NCBI GenBank assembly: GCA_004335635.1
Contig: QAXH01005564.1
Location: 37,634-101,633 of the forward strand
Length of the DNA: 64,000 bases
Direction of reading: 5' to 3'
Source: Chloromonas sp. AAM2
Taxonomy: Eukaryota > Chlorophyta > Chlorophyceae > Chlamydomonadales > Chlamydomonadaceae
Notes under the pieces: model-generated
The model's input: only the letters and a program-made list of their open reading frames with translations
Told to the model about the DNA's origin: nothing
Database searches by the model: none
Translations under genes and position numbers: made by a program
In this document: positions 23,726 through 36,463 of the stretch, piece after piece
Numbering within the stretch: position 1 is the stretch's first letter
How the letters are laid out: every line of letters starts with the position of its first letter

Positions 23726-26700
23726 ATGCAGGTCGTTAGCAACGCCTCCAGCAAGAAGGTAGCAGCAGGCAAGAGGGATGCAAGGCGTCAAGGTGCTGGC
23801 ATTGCGTTGCCAATGACGATCCCACAGATGGCTCCAGTGGTGGATCGCGCTCACTTCATCAAGGTAACTGCGATTCGAGATATTCATGATAGTCACGATA
23901 CGTCCTGTTCTAGACTCGCGAAGCCTTACCAGTTCAAACAGTTCAGACAGCTTCCACACTGCAAAGCTCCCAACACTGAGGCGCTCTATTCGCACACCAT
24001 TGCTACATTCTGAGAATTGCTTTGCATGCACATCCTACCTCGCGCACAATGCGCGCTCCTACACACGTCATCAATAGTGAGCAGACTCGAGCTGTGCGAC
24101 AGGGACATGATGGCAACTCATCAGCAAAGTGCGGGTGTACGTTACTCCATTCAGGCGACAATTATCATCTGTCTTTCCGTGCTGCAGCCAGCATCTGGTC
24201 ATGTGATCTGCCATGCGGCACAAGTCGCGGTCGAGAGCCCGCCCGCAGCGCCAGCAGCCGAGGCAGAACCAGCGCCCGAGGACCCTACATCAACCGCCAG
24301 CTATGAGAAAGCAATCATGCTGCAGGGTGAGGTCCATCGAAGGCAGAGACCGTTCACCATCATATCTAACTGGTTCGACTCTCATGTGGCACGCCCGTCG
24401 AACACGACTTTTGTACCCTAGTCAACCCTAAGTCTGCATACCTGCGTGTGCCCCCGTCCAGTTCTATTGCACATATTTTTATTCGTCCGTTTCCCGTGTC
24501 ATCACAGGCTTTGCTTGGGACAGCTCTGACCAGCCAGGATGGTACAAGCAAGTGCAGTCCAAGATTCCTGACATGCAGGTGAGGGTGGGGCTGTTGTCCA
24601 CGCCAGTGATCACGACATGCATGTGAGCCTGCGGTCACGGTGCGCCAGGCACTGATGGCAGGTGGCTGAGGGCATGTGCAGATTCAACTTGTAAAGCAGT
24701 ATCACGGCAATCTGATGTGATTGATGTATGTCTGTGATGCCAGGCGGCTGGCATTACGCACATCTGGCTCCCACCTCCAAGCGAGTCGGTGGCGCCTCAG
24801 GGCTACATGCCAGGCCAGCTATACAACCTGGAGAGCAAGTATGGGAATGAGGTGCGTGTCAGCGCTCGAAATCACGGTTTCCTTCTGTTATTTCAATCTG
24901 GCATGCAACAATGAAAGCTTCAAATGCGTAGCGGACATTCGAGGAGGTGCAGCTGACGCTGCCTGCTCCCTGCTCCCATGAGACAGATGCCGTGCACAAC
25001 TGCAGCATGAGTGCGGCGTGCATGCACACCTCATCCGTGCCTGGAACCTGCATCTTTCCCTCACCTTCGTATCCTGTTGCATGCATATGTGCGATCAACT
25101 CATGATGCCTTCTGCCGTCTGCGCTCAGGGTGAGCTTAAGGAGCTGGTGAAGGCTCTCAACGACGCGGGTATCGTGCCCATGTGCGACATTGTGATCAAT
25201 CACAGGTGGGATGCAGGAGGGCTGAGTGACATGGAGCATGGAGAATGAATGCAAGACTGTGTGAGGGAGTGGACCTTTTGCAACGTTCTGTCCAATTGGT
25301 TAGTACGCATGAGAAGTGAAGAAGGTGCCTAAACTCCTTTGCAGGTGTGCCGATGAACAGCATGACGGCGTCTGGAACAAGTACCGCGATGACGTCGACC
25401 ACGGCAACAAGAAGGTCGACTGGTGAGTGATAGGCATCATGCTGTGAGGGCAGCACACCATCTCTGTCTCGAGCTTGCACTTTAGACTGCCTTCCGATAG
25501 GCCAGCCACAACATCACCCATCCACCAGCATCAGGCGTGACATGGTGCATCAATCCATACTTTGTGGTGCTGCTCGCAGGGGCCGCTGGGCGATCACTTC
25601 CGATGACCCCAAGTTCAATGGCAGCGGCAATCCCGACACTGGTGAGTGTGGTCCACGGGCTCATCTTTAGGGAACACACTCAATCACAGGCTGCATCCAA
25701 ACTTCACAAGTGCATGTTACATCATGCGGACTGTCCACACGTGATTGGTCTGTAGCAACCCACCAGGCCTGTCCTCACCTCACCTCACAGGTGCTGACTT
25801 TGAGGGAGCGCCTGATCTGGACCACACCAACCCTGAGCTGAGGGGTGCTATCAAGGACTGGCTCAACTGGCTGAAGAATGACATCGGATTCAAGGGCTGG
25901 CGGTTTGACTTCTCCAAGGGGTGAGGCATCAAAGCTCTGGCCCAGCTTGGCTGATGATCACAACCTGCAAACTGCGGTTGTGACATAACGCAACGCCTTT
26001 GTGACCTTCGCCATGACACTGCCTTCAAGTCAGGGTCCTTGCAACGAAGCTGCCCTCTCACCTTTACTCAGTTGGTGTGCGGGAAATGACAAGCCGCAGT
26101 TGTGCCTGATGCTGGCAGCATTCGAACCATGCTCTGTGCATTGGAGCTATGCAACAAAGCCATTGTGTGTGGGCACCAATGTCAACAGTCAGTTGCAACT
26201 GACTGGCCTCACCGCTATCCACTGTTGATGCAGATACGGAGCTGAATTCGTCAAGGAGTACATCGAGGCGAGCACAGCCGGAGCCTTCAATGTGGGAGAG
26301 TACTGGGTGAGTCCCATGTGCAGCCTGCGTCTGCCCCAGCCAGCCTGGCGTAGGCACTGCTCCTGGCACTTGCTGGTCAATCCTGGGCTCATGAATGGTA
26401 TGTCACTTAGTTGGGTGGCTCTGGACCCAAACAGGCTGGAGGCACGGGCCTTTGGTTGACTTGGTGCACCATCAACTGCCTGCTGCACAGACTGACCTGA
26501 ACTGGGATGGTGGCAACCTGAACTACGATCAGAACGGTCCCCGTCAGACGCTGGTGGACTGGGTCAACGGCACTGGCAAGCTATCCACCGGTAGGTGTGA
26601 AATCCCTGGCCCTCCTGGCCCTTGATCTAACAGCTTAACAATCGAACAATCAACGTTGGCCATGGTGTGACAAAGGCAGCATAGTAGTTGTGGAATAGTT

Positions 26701-28131
26701 GACATGGCCTTGTCCGACGCGAGTTGTTCCCGCTGTTGCTTGTCCAGCGTTTGACTTCCCCACCAAGGGCATCCTCCAGGAGGCGGTCAAGAACTGCCAG
26801 TACTCGAGGCTCAGGGATGGAGATGTGAGTGAGCACACAGTTCAACAAGCTGAACTCCAGAATCACAGCAAGCAGAGAACACAGCTACAGCAAAGAATAC
26901 TTGATGTTGCAGTTTGCAGTAGTCTTGCAGGTCTACAGTCCTGCAGTCCTGTTTTCCTCCTGCTCTTCAACCAACATGCTCCGCTCACCTCTGGCCTGCC
27001 TTGCCTGTTGTGTGTTGCAGGGTAAGCCCTCCGGTGGTATCGGCTGGCTGTGCAGGTGAGGGGCATGGCAGCGAGACTGGTGACCCCACACACCTAGAGA
27101 CAGCAATCTAGGAGCAGAGAGCGGCCCTGTAGTGCACAGCCACGATCTGTGCATGTGGGGTGGCAAATGATCTTACGATTGCCTGTGCCGCGCAGTCGTA
27201 TGGTGACTTTTGTTGACAACCACGACACAGGCAGCACCCAGCAGCACTGGCCCTTCCCCGATGAGTTCACCGCCCTGGGCAACGCCTACATCCTCACGCA
27301 CCCAGGTCAGAGCTGTGGCGTGGGCATGCAGAAGCAATGCATTGCTGAGACGCCAGCAAGCTAAGCAGTACTGCAGCTACCTCGACATTCGGCAAGCATA
27401 GAGGTTGATTTGCGATATATTTTGCCCTGCTAGTTGTAACTGCGAATTCAAACGATGTCGAGTGGTCTTGCTTGTGCGCAGGCATTCCCTGCATCTTCTG
27501 GGACCACATCATGAGGCACAACGCACGCGACTCCATTCTCAAGCTGATTGAGCTGCGCAAGCGCAACGAGCTGAGCTCTCGCAGCAAGCTGGAGATCCTG
27601 GCGGCTGATGACGACATGTATGTCGCACGCATCGACGACAGGTACGAATCGCAAGCGTGAAAAGACCTGTTTGCAAGGCAAAGATCACACGATGCTGTGA
27701 GGGCATTGTGTCCCCAGGGCAGAGTCTACTTTATGCAGGACGGCATGCAGTGAAACGCAGTGGCATTCACGCAAACAGATGCCGGCCAAATGGTGACTGG
27801 AACATCACGGGATTTTCATTTGTCCATTCTTCTATCCAGAGCAGAGCAGAGCAACCCAACACCTTCACGCTATGGCTTGCAGGGTTATGATCAAGATGGG
27901 CCCTAGAGGCGACATGGGTGACCTCACACCAAACAAGGAGGAGGGCTGGAAGACAGCTGTCAACGGCAAGGACTTTGCTGGTGAGGCAAGGCACTGACGT
28001 TGTCCATGTGTGTTCACTGATGGTGTTTTGTATTAAAGCCAAGTAGGTCAGTGTCAACACCAATATGTCTGGGTTAATTCCGACTATTGCTTGCTGCACA
28101 TTTGCTTGCAGTGTGGGAGAAGACGGCATAA
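23726..28131 (+). CDS. Alpha-amylase (GH13, plant type), copy 1
   Basis: Endo-acting alpha-1,4-glucan hydrolase for starch breakdown. Sixteen exons: 23726-23863, 24188-24326, 24508-24578, 24744-24851, 25129-25205, 25345-25422, 25580-25641, 25791-25920, 26234-26306, 26491-26590, 26748-26824, 27021-27055, 27196-27305, 27482-27641, 27883-27980, 28112-28131; all phases agree (491 aa). The first roughly 90 residues (Ala/Ser/Lys-rich, then a Pro/Ala/Glu linker) precede the catalytic barrel, which opens at [16 protein letters not shown]; a plastid transit peptide is plausible. Catalytic residues by family knowledge: nucleophile Asp in [10 protein letters not shown], acid/base Glu in FNVGEYW, transition-state Asp in [18 protein letters not shown] and the D-rich loop after it fit substrate and calcium binding. 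The C-terminal sheet ends DFAVWEKTA. The gene is tandem with a second copy at 29902. Confidence 0.95.
25423..25579 (+). other. Amylase copy 1 intron 6, unusually conserved
   Basis: This 157-nt intron is nearly identical over most of its length to the 153-nt intron at 32115-32267 of the second amylase gene, including GTGAGTGATAGGCAT at the start and CATGGTGCATCAATCCATAC near the end. The other introns of the two genes are essentially unrelated. Confidence 0.85.
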
Positions 28132-28148
28132 AGAGGAAATGGTTGTGG

Positions 28149-28203
28149 ATGCTATGTGCTGGCTGTGTCCCGGCGCATGCTATGTGCTGGCTGTGTCCCG
28201 GCG
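28149..28203. repeat. 28-bp tandem duplication
   Basis: Two copies of a unit beginning ATGCTATGTGCTGGCTGTGT, just after the stop of the first amylase gene. Confidence 0.85.
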
Positions 28204-29201
28204 AAACGGAGGAGACGTGAACAGTACAATACTGTAGATATGCATAGTGCTTGGTACTTGGAGTTTCCTGACTCTCTGAAGCCCTGATGTTAAAGTATGG
28301 AATATCAGGTTAGCTTGACTGTCTAACAGGGTTGGGTTCACACTACCCCTGCTCGGAGCGGTAAACACCATCTGTACCTTGATGGATCGCAAACTCTGCT
28401 TGCGCATGGGTGGGTTGGATTAACTTACTCAACCATACGTAGCCCCTTGTCATCTTGAAACTAGGATGTGTAGTTCTGGGTGTTTGTGTAGCCTGATGTG
28501 AAAACACGTAGAGGCATCAGAGCTAGGCAACTGGCTGGTTTGCAGGCACAGATGTATTCTTTTACAGTTCTGGTCATTTCATATCATAACAGGCATGTCA
28601 CACCTGAACCACACGTGGTGTGACAGGACCGGGTTGTGCTTACATTATCTGCTCATGTCCTAATTCTTTTGTTGTGAACAATTCTCATCATAGTTGGCAG
28701 GATGTTGCCAGCACTGGTATGCTACTCGTCCATCGCTGTAATGCTACATACGGTTCTGACCAGAAGGTGCAATGGTAGAATGTGATAAACATGCATAAGC
28801 ACTCCGCCATCCTCCAACGTATGCAAAATGTCAAGTATGCAAAACCACCTTGGCCAACCAAAACAGCCCGAGAAAAGTCAAAGGGCAAGCTGAGCAGAAT
28901 AAGCAATGTGCAAATTTTTATGTGTGCCAGCAACACATGGCCTACTCTGTGCCCGTATGGCCAACCATATATTCACAACAGTGACTTTAAGCGTAGATTT
29001 TAGGCGTAGACATAAATAAGGCGTGTGAGATGGTGAGAACACAATCCGAACATCTGTCGACCAATCACCTGATATCCCAAGCAAGACAGTTCACGCACCA
29101 AGGGAGTCAGATCACCTGCTTCTGCTTCTCTCCATTACATGGCCTTAGGAGTCGAAGCACAGCCAGACGAACAATCGCGACTGCAAGCCACACTGTTTCC
29201 T

Positions 29202-29443
29202 TTCGGCCTGGCAAGGACTACTGGGCAGACCGTGCCACGTCGTGTCAGTTGCTTGGAACCTGTGCCCTGATTACGTCCTGCATGGGAAATAAACCCTGCG
29301 CGTGGGGGGCCCTAGTTAACCATTCGGCCTGGCCCAAGGACTACTGGGCAGACGTGCCACGTCGTTTCAGTTGCTTTGAAGTGCCCTGAATACGTCCTGC
29401 ATGGGAAGAGAACCCTGCGCCTGGGCGACCCTAGTTAACCATA
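29202..29443. repeat. Direct duplication of about 120 bp
   Basis: Two adjacent copies of a block beginning TTCGGCCTGG and ending CCCTAGTTAACCAT. They differ by small indels and substitutions. Confidence 0.8.
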
Positions 29444-29901
29444 CGCGTAGGCCTGATTCAAGTCTAGTTGCCACCTTTTGAACACAGGCTCAATGGCCAC
29501 GCGAGCGTCCTGCTTCCTCGCACCTATCCTGGTTTCGTGCAATCATGCTGAAGACTGGCCGCACAGCGCTGCGCAGAACCCTTGGACCCGAGGTGCACAT
29601 CGTCTCTGTAAACTGCACTTGCACCACTCGCAGCGATGGCAGGGAGTCAGCCCCGCGAGCAATATCATTGATGTGTTTGACAGGTCTAGCATTGACAGGC
29701 CGTACCTTTACCCTTGGACTGTGGTCTGGACTGTGACTGTGAAGTCTGTGGTGAGAGTTCAGAGTGAACTTTAACTTCCGCTGAAAGCGCAGACGGAAAA
29801 CCTTCTGTGACCTTCCATCACAGACCACGCTTCAGCAGTTCACAGAACACAAAACACAGAACAGAAGTCACCTGCCTGCGCTCTGACAAATCGCTGTAAC
29901 A

Positions 29902-32900
29902 ATGCAACTCGCTAACGCCTCCAGCAGAAAGGTGGCTGCAAGTCGACACAGCACCAGAGGCCAAGGCATCTGCACCATCACTGCGCCACTGGCTATTGCA
30001 CACAGCACGCCATCGGAACACGCAAAACTTTTGAAGGTAACGGCGAGCGAATCACGATCCGATCAAAAATCTCCCAGCAGTAGCGTCGAGATATGTACGT
30101 ATCACATGAGCCTTGCAGTTAGCCCTTGCGTTAGCCGGGGTACACACTCTCACTTTGCATCCTTAATGCATCCATGTCACTTCCTAACGTCTAGGGATTG
30201 ACAATGCGACAGGCTTGAAAATTAAGTTTCATCACTTAAGCCTTTGCCCTATCCAAACGCTATCTTTACCCATAATGATTACCGTTGGAAATCCCTGCGG
30301 TCTGCAACCCCCTCCTGCCATGTTGCCCATGAAATCCCTGTGCCGCAGCCTGCACCTGGCCATGTGATCTGCCATGCGGCAGCAGTCACGGTCGAAAGCC
30401 CGCCAACTGTGGCACCACCAGAAATCGAGACACCAGCAGCACCCGAGGATCCTGCATCAACAGCCAACTACGAGCAGGCTGTCATGTTGCAAGGTACAGT
30501 ATGCTCAACACCTGTCCGTGCCGTCAGCCTTTTGTTTCCCTGTATTGTGTGATTGCCCAGGAAGTCTTGCGTGTACGTGCTATATGCTATGTGCTATGGA
30601 CATTTGGTGCCAAGTGATATACATACAGTACATGCCGTGCCTACACACACACACACACACACACACACACTACTGCGGCCTTTGTCATTTTTTTCATCAT
30701 CATCATCATCACACACACACACATACTGCGGCCTTTGTGTACACCGGCATATCACACTGTCCCTTGATGAGGCGTGAATTGTTTTCGTTTGTTGCTTGCC
30801 GTTGCCGTTGCAGCCTTCGGGTGGGACAGCTGTGAGCAGCCGGGATGGTACAAGCACCTGCAATCAAAGATTCCCGAACTGCAGGTGAGGATACCTCAGC
30901 AACTTGCTGCATTTCCCATCTGATTTCTCAGATGGCTACGTTGGCAACCACATAGTTGATCTGCAGTACCCTTACGCAGTACCCTTATCTGCTGTACCCT
31001 TTCACTGCTGCGCTGACCTCAGGCCATTGGCGTCACCCATCTGTGGCTCCCTCCTCCAAGCCAGTCCGTGTCAGCCCAGGGCTACATGCCAGGCCAGCTA
31101 TACAACCTGGAGAGCAAGTATGGGAATGAGGTGCGTGACATGACTTCTTACAGGGTGGAAACATTTGTCGCAAACTCTGATTGTCTGGTCGATGCAGCTG
31201 GACACAAAAGCAGACTTCCAAAGCTCAATACGCTAGCACAACCACCTGAGCGTCACTAACACTGAAGTGGTGGTCAACACCATAAGTATAAAGGAAACAC
31301 AATGGAAGTGAATATACCAGAGCAGACGTCTAGCCAAAGGCAAGCAACAAGTCCAGTCAGCTTGCCGTCGCACGTGGCTCAGTTTGCACTGCCCTTGTGC
31401 TGATGCACACGTTCAGGCTGAGCTCGCTGAGCTGGTCAAGGCCTTGAACGACGCGGGCATCAAGCCCATTGCCGACATTGTGATCAACCACAGGTGAGGT
31501 ATGCTTGTGACCGAGACGCGAACAATCTTGCGAGACAAAGACTGTGTACAAGTAGAAGAACAGAGCATCAACTCGGGCATGACCAGTCCTGGGGTGCCAA
31601 ATCGTGGCAGCTGCACCAGGCCTCGCGAGTCGCAGCAGCTGCACCAGCCCTCGCGAATCAGGACAGCTGCAGCAGGGCTTGCGGGTCAAGGCAGCTGCAC
31701 CAGGGCTTGCGAATCGTGATAACTGCAGCAGGGAACGCGGGTCGCCGCAACAACAACACTCGGCGCAGCTGCACCTGTGCTCGTGAACCTGGACAGTGTA
31801 CCTGCGCTCGCGAATTGGTACTGCGGCACCTGCAGGTCGCCAACCGCGACCGCTGCGCCTGAGGTTGCGCATCGCGACAGCTGCTGCAGCCCAGGACATG
31901 GCTGCTTATACTCTGCTCACACTGATGTTTGGTGTGGCGTCCAGGCCAGAGGGCCGAGTACGCTTCTGTTAGGTGCCACAGTTACACAGCTGTAACACAC
32001 TCTATACATCGCCTCTGCATGGTGTCTGCTGTTCAGGTGTGCCGATGAGCAGTGTGATGGCATCTGGAACCAGTACCGCGATGATGTCGACCACGGCAAC
32101 AAGAAGGTCGACTGGTGAGTGATAGGCATGCTGTGAGGGCAGCACACCATCTCTGTCTCAAGCTTGAACTTCCGGTTGCCTTCCGGTTGGCCAGCCACAA
32201 CATCACCAATCCACCAGTATCATGAGTGACATGGTGCATCAATCCATACTTTGTGTTCTGCTTGCAGGGGCCGTTGGGCCATCACTTCCGATGACCCCAA
32301 GTTCAATGGCAGCGGAAATCCCGACACTGGTGAGGGGATAGACAAAGTAATGGTGGCGTGACTTATGCATGATTACGCATTCTATCCATAAGCACCATGG
32401 ACACGTGATCAGTGATGCAGCATGACAAGATCTTGACTGTTGCACTGTTGCACAACCAGCAGCACGTTCTTCGCTGCCTGGTGTCACCCAGGGGAGGACT
32501 GGGACGGTGCTCCCGACCTCGACCATGCCAACCCCGAGCTGAGGGGTGCTCTTAAAGACTGGCTCAACTGGCTGAAGAATGACATCGGTTTCAAGGGCTG
32601 GCGCCTGGACTTTTCCAAAGGGTGAGCTCTCTGCACCATCAATAAGGAAGGCCGATCCTTTTCGTATCAAATGCTGGCACGAACAGCAACACGTGGTCAC
32701 CCCAACAGCTGCTTGTTCCATTCAGATTGCGACCTTCAAGCTGCTGCAAACAGACTGCAGAGAGCCTCACAACCTGACCAACCCACAAGCAGCTCTTTGA
32801 CCCTTGGTTGATGAACAAAACATTGTTGCGCGTATGCAGGTACGCCGCTGAGTTCACTAGGGAGTACGTCGAGGCGACCACAGGGGGGGAGCTCAACGTG

Positions 32901-35065
32901 GGAGAGTACTGGGTGGGTCCAGCACGCATCCTGGAGACCTGTAGCGTCTTTTGCATTGCTCCTTATGTTGTGTGGAGCCTTCATGCATGATACAGGTTGG
33001 CAGGGCTTCTTGCTCTCGTTTTGATGGTTGGTTAACTTTGTTCACGGCTTCTGTTGGCATGGCATGGCCGGATTGTGCAGGATTTGTTGACAGGTCTGCA
33101 ATCAGACATGGCTGACGGACTGGTGACCAGCCGATTGTAGTCAAGGGTCTGCTGTGATATCAGAAGCTTTTTTTGTGTCCAGATCTTTGACTTAATACTT
33201 TGTTTGTGTGCAGACTGACCTGAACTGGGACGGTGGCAACCTGAACTACAACCAGGATGGAGCCCGCCAGCTGCTAGTGAATTGGGTCAACAGCACGGGC
33301 AAGACCTCCACCGGTGAGCACTGAGCGTACAACTGACAACAGCTGCAAGGTGGTAGGAAGTGGCTCACCCTGCCCAGTGCTTGGTACTGGGCAACTAGTA
33401 CCATGCATCTGGAGTGAGCCCATAATCAAGCTCAGGTTGTATCTGGGACATCATGTTCCAGAGCCCGGCATGTCTGATGCGTGCTGCTCCCGCTGTTGCT
33501 TGTCCAGCGTTTGACTTTCCCACCAAGGGCATCCTCCAGGAGGCGGTCAAGAACTGCCAGTACTCAAGGCTGAGGGACAGGGAGGTAAGCCAGGGGAAAC
33601 AGGCGGATAGCACAGGTCAGACTGCCAGGGGGTACCGGCTCGATTGCTGCTCAAAAGGCAACTGCAACGGGTTCCCTGCTGCTGCTGCTGCGTACGTTTT
33701 ACATGTGATCCTTCTCCTTTGTGTGCTTCAGGGCAAGGCACCTGGAGGCATTGGTTGGTTGTGCAGGTGAGAAGTGCGGAGTGCATCCATGCATGCCAGC
33801 TGGCTTGTTTGTTTCAACGTGCTCGAGTTCAGACATGTTGTTTGTCAGAAGGATCACACCTACATGTACAAGAAGCTTTGGCGTGTTAGCTGATCTGTGT
33901 GGTGCACCCAAGTGGTATAATGCAAAGTGACCCAGTGGGGCAACACGATGAAAGCGTAGCACAAGCACTGTACTTGAACATGTTAAGTATGTACAGTTTG
34001 GCTTGGTCGTTCCTCGTGCCGCGCAGTCGCATGGTGACCTTTGTTGACAACCACGACACAGGCAGCACCCAGCAGCACTGGCCCTTCCCTGGCTCGCACA
34101 CAGCCCTGGGCAACGCCTACATCCTCACGCACCCAGGTAGAAGCAGTGGCACGATTCAAAGCGCGAAGTGTGCGGCTTGACATCTGGCAACCTGCTGCCG
34201 TTCAGTGCCTCCGAGGTTAACAACAGAGGGCGTGTTGCCGTTCCACATTGTACGCAGGCGTGCCCTGCCTGTTCTGGGACCATCTGATGAAGGATGATGC
34301 ACGCGACTCGATCATCAAGCTGGTAGAATTGCGCAAGCGCAACAACCTCAGCTCGCGCAGCAAGCTGGACATTCTCGCGGCTGACGATGACATGTATGTC
34401 GCACGCGTCGATGACAGGTGCGGACGGAGGCATGTGCGATGATGCAGGTCCACTGGAGGAGAGACCATTCACGCCTGTCGAGTGTTCGGCGACGCCTGTG
34501 GTGCCAGGAGATCAAATCAGAGAACGAGAACGAGATTAGAGAACGCAGAGTTGACAATATAGTCTGATGGTGCACCCTTGGTCAGAACTAAGCGTGCGGC
34601 ATCTCAGAACCGGCTTTCTTCCAATGACAGTAACACATGTTCTGTTGTGCAGGGTTCTGATCAAGATGGGACCTAGGTATGACATGGGCAACCTCACTCC
34701 TTCCAAGGAGGAGGGCTGGAAGATGGCAGTCAACGGCAAGGACTTTGCAGGTAAGGCAAGGCAGTTAAACATCCTGGGTGAATTCCATGCGCCTTGGCTG
34801 GACAGTTGTGTGTATTTCATACAAGGCTGAAGGCACAGATGTTTCAATCCTGTAAAAGGTTGGCTTCGCACAACCATCTGAACTTATGGCAGTATGGGCT
34901 ATTTTGTGTCATTGCTAGTGGCTAGTGGATCTCGAACGCATGCAACAGCAACTGGCACAATTGTGTAGCCCTGCTGCCCGCTGTGCACCACATCAAGCAG
35001 GTTTTGAACCAGCATTCATCGTTGTGCCTGCTCATGTGGCTGCAGTGTGGGAGAAGACGCAATGA
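29902..35065 (+). CDS. Alpha-amylase (GH13, plant type), copy 2
   Basis: Paralogue of the gene at 23726, same strand. Exons: 29902-30036, 30349-30493, 30814-30884, 31023-31130, 31417-31493, 32037-32114, 32268-32329, 32492-32621, 32840-32912, 33214-33313, 33508-33584, 33732-33766, 34027-34136, 34258-34417, 34653-34750, 35046-35065 (492 aa). Exons 3 to 16 have exactly the same lengths as in copy 1; only the leader exons differ by 3 and 6 nt. Catalytic residues are present: Asp in [10 protein letters not shown], Glu in LNVGEYW, Asp in [12 protein letters not shown]. The ends correspond (DFAVWEKTQ against DFAVWEKTA). The N-terminus is again Ser/Lys/Arg-rich ([16 protein letters not shown]), with a Pro/Glu linker before [14 protein letters not shown]. 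Both copies look intact. Introns have diverged and gained satellites, so the duplication is not very recent, apart from a conserved patch around intron 6. Confidence 0.95.
30642..30723. repeat. CA and CAT microsatellites in amylase copy 2, intron 2
   Basis: A run of about 15 CA units (30642-30670), then TACTGCGGCCTTTGT, a CAT run, a second CA run and TACTGCGGCCTTTGT again. The latter phrase is duplicated around the second CA tract. Confidence 0.9.
31604..31880. repeat. Minisatellite of about 28-bp units in amylase copy 2, intron 5
   Basis: Degenerate tandem units with the core GGCAGCTGCACCAGGGCTTG followed by CGAATC. About five clear copies grade into more diverged ones. Copy 1's intron 5 lacks it. 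A long minus-strand open frame across it is a by-product of the repeat. Confidence 0.8.
32115..32267 (+). other. Amylase copy 2 intron 6, conserved with copy 1
   Basis: Partner of 25423-25579. Together with exons 6 and 7 on either side it forms a block of high similarity between the two genes. Confidence 0.85.
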
Positions 35066-36463
35066 AGGCACTAGCTGAGCTTGTCACAGGTCATCAAGGC
35101 GCTGATGGGTTGAAAAAGAAAAAGGTGTTTGCCAGTTCTGGGACAATTTCCTGGCACGCCACTGGAGCCAGTGTGACAACGATAGATATTTCGGGTGCTG
35201 TGAGGCCTCGCCTTACGACCTGTGACAGCACTTGCACTGTCTCGTACGTATGCCAAGTCGGGTTCCAACCTGCCGGCTGCAGCAATCACGCAAACGTAAC
35301 TAATGTACATTTAGAACAGGAAGTGCAGCAGGAGCTCGAGTAAATTCCATCCGCAATAACACGACAACACCGCCAGTCCAAGTTAGAACAGTCGATCCTA
35401 TCGAATAGCTAAATTTGTTGATTCTGAATCGAAAGCTTGCTCAATTTGTTGAAGCTCTTGTGTTAGTTCATCTTGACATATCGCATGACAGGACTTCCAC
35501 GGAATTCTTTCGTCTGAAAATCGTGTTTGTTCACACAGCTCCTTTCCTTGGCATCACATTGTCAGCCTTGAGCCCAGTCGGAATAAATTGGTCCGCCCCA
35601 AGATTTTGTGCTGGTTGTAGTTGTTATCACTCGTCCTATAGATTCCTTCAAGGCATCTGATATCCTGCACCTTCGTGTACCCAGACAAGGTTGCTCTTTC
35701 CTTTTGAGTTCTGCTGGTTTGTGAGGAGCATTCATGTACCATCTATCTTCGGATTGGCGAAATTATGATCAGGTACTCTACCCTGTAGCTACTTGCAACT
35801 TATCTGTAACGGAGGCTGGTTTGCATGTCCGTGCGTACATAAGTGATTCGAACGTGGGAATGGGATCTGCACTGGAAGACCTGCACTGAAAGACCTGCAT
35901 GGCAGTGACCTTGACCAGTGATGTATGGCTGCGGATTTGCTGTCAGCCCCATGCAAGATGAGTCCATGTATGTGAGGTGTTGTTGAAATAGGTTACGACC
36001 CTCTCATACCTACCAAGGATTGTTGCAACCTTGGCCAAGCGCAGCGTTGCAGTGAATATGCCATGGACGTCAGATCCGAGCTGTGCGCCGTAACCATGCG
36101 CAAGTGTGTCCGTGGACATATCAGTGGCCACACAGTACTTTTTCCAAAAAGTCGGTAAACAAGAGACCTGGACCGTGTGGGTAAGAGCCATACATCTGAC
36201 TGACTTTTCCGTGTGTACTGCCTGGTCGGCTCAGCGACCTGGTCTGCTAGCCCATGCTTACAGATCTGCACTGAAGCCAAGGAGCATGTCGTGGAACAGC
36301 CATAAATCTGACCGGCTTCTTCCAGGCCTGTCGGATGACTTGGTATGCAAAAGCATGCTTACAGATCTACAGTAGTGTTCAAGGAAGGACATGTGTCCGT
36401 TGTCCGTGCTAAGTATCATGATATCGCAAGGTGCCAGGCTTATTGGGACATCTCCTGCGTACG
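35066..36463. other. Spacer between convergent amylase copy 2 and RPAP1 genes
   Basis: No gene is seen; this must hold both 3' UTRs. A dispersed-motif copy starts 47 bp after the amylase stop. TTACA (TGTAA on the minus strand) near 36259 and 36359 is a candidate polyadenylation signal for RPAP1. The phrase CATGCTTACAGATCT is repeated at about 36254 and 36354. Confidence 0.45.
35112..35151 (+). repeat. Dispersed motif, copy 3 (longest)
   Basis: A purine run (GAAAAAGAAAAAGGTG) followed by TTTGCCAGTTCTGGGACAAT. It lies in the presumed 3' UTR of amylase copy 2. Confidence 0.65.

Larger units (their letters stand above)
28132..29901. other. Spacer between the two amylase genes
   Basis: No gene is seen. 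It holds a 28-bp tandem duplication (28149-28203) and a roughly 120-bp direct duplication (about 29202-29443). A TGTAA word at 28736-28740 could be a polyadenylation signal for copy 1 but is far from the stop. The right end is the 5' region of copy 2. Confidence 0.45.

Noticed and set aside
31357..31899. 180-codon minus-strand frame opposite amylase copy 2
   Set aside because: It runs through the 28-bp minisatellite of intron 5 and part of exon 5 in antisense; no motif.
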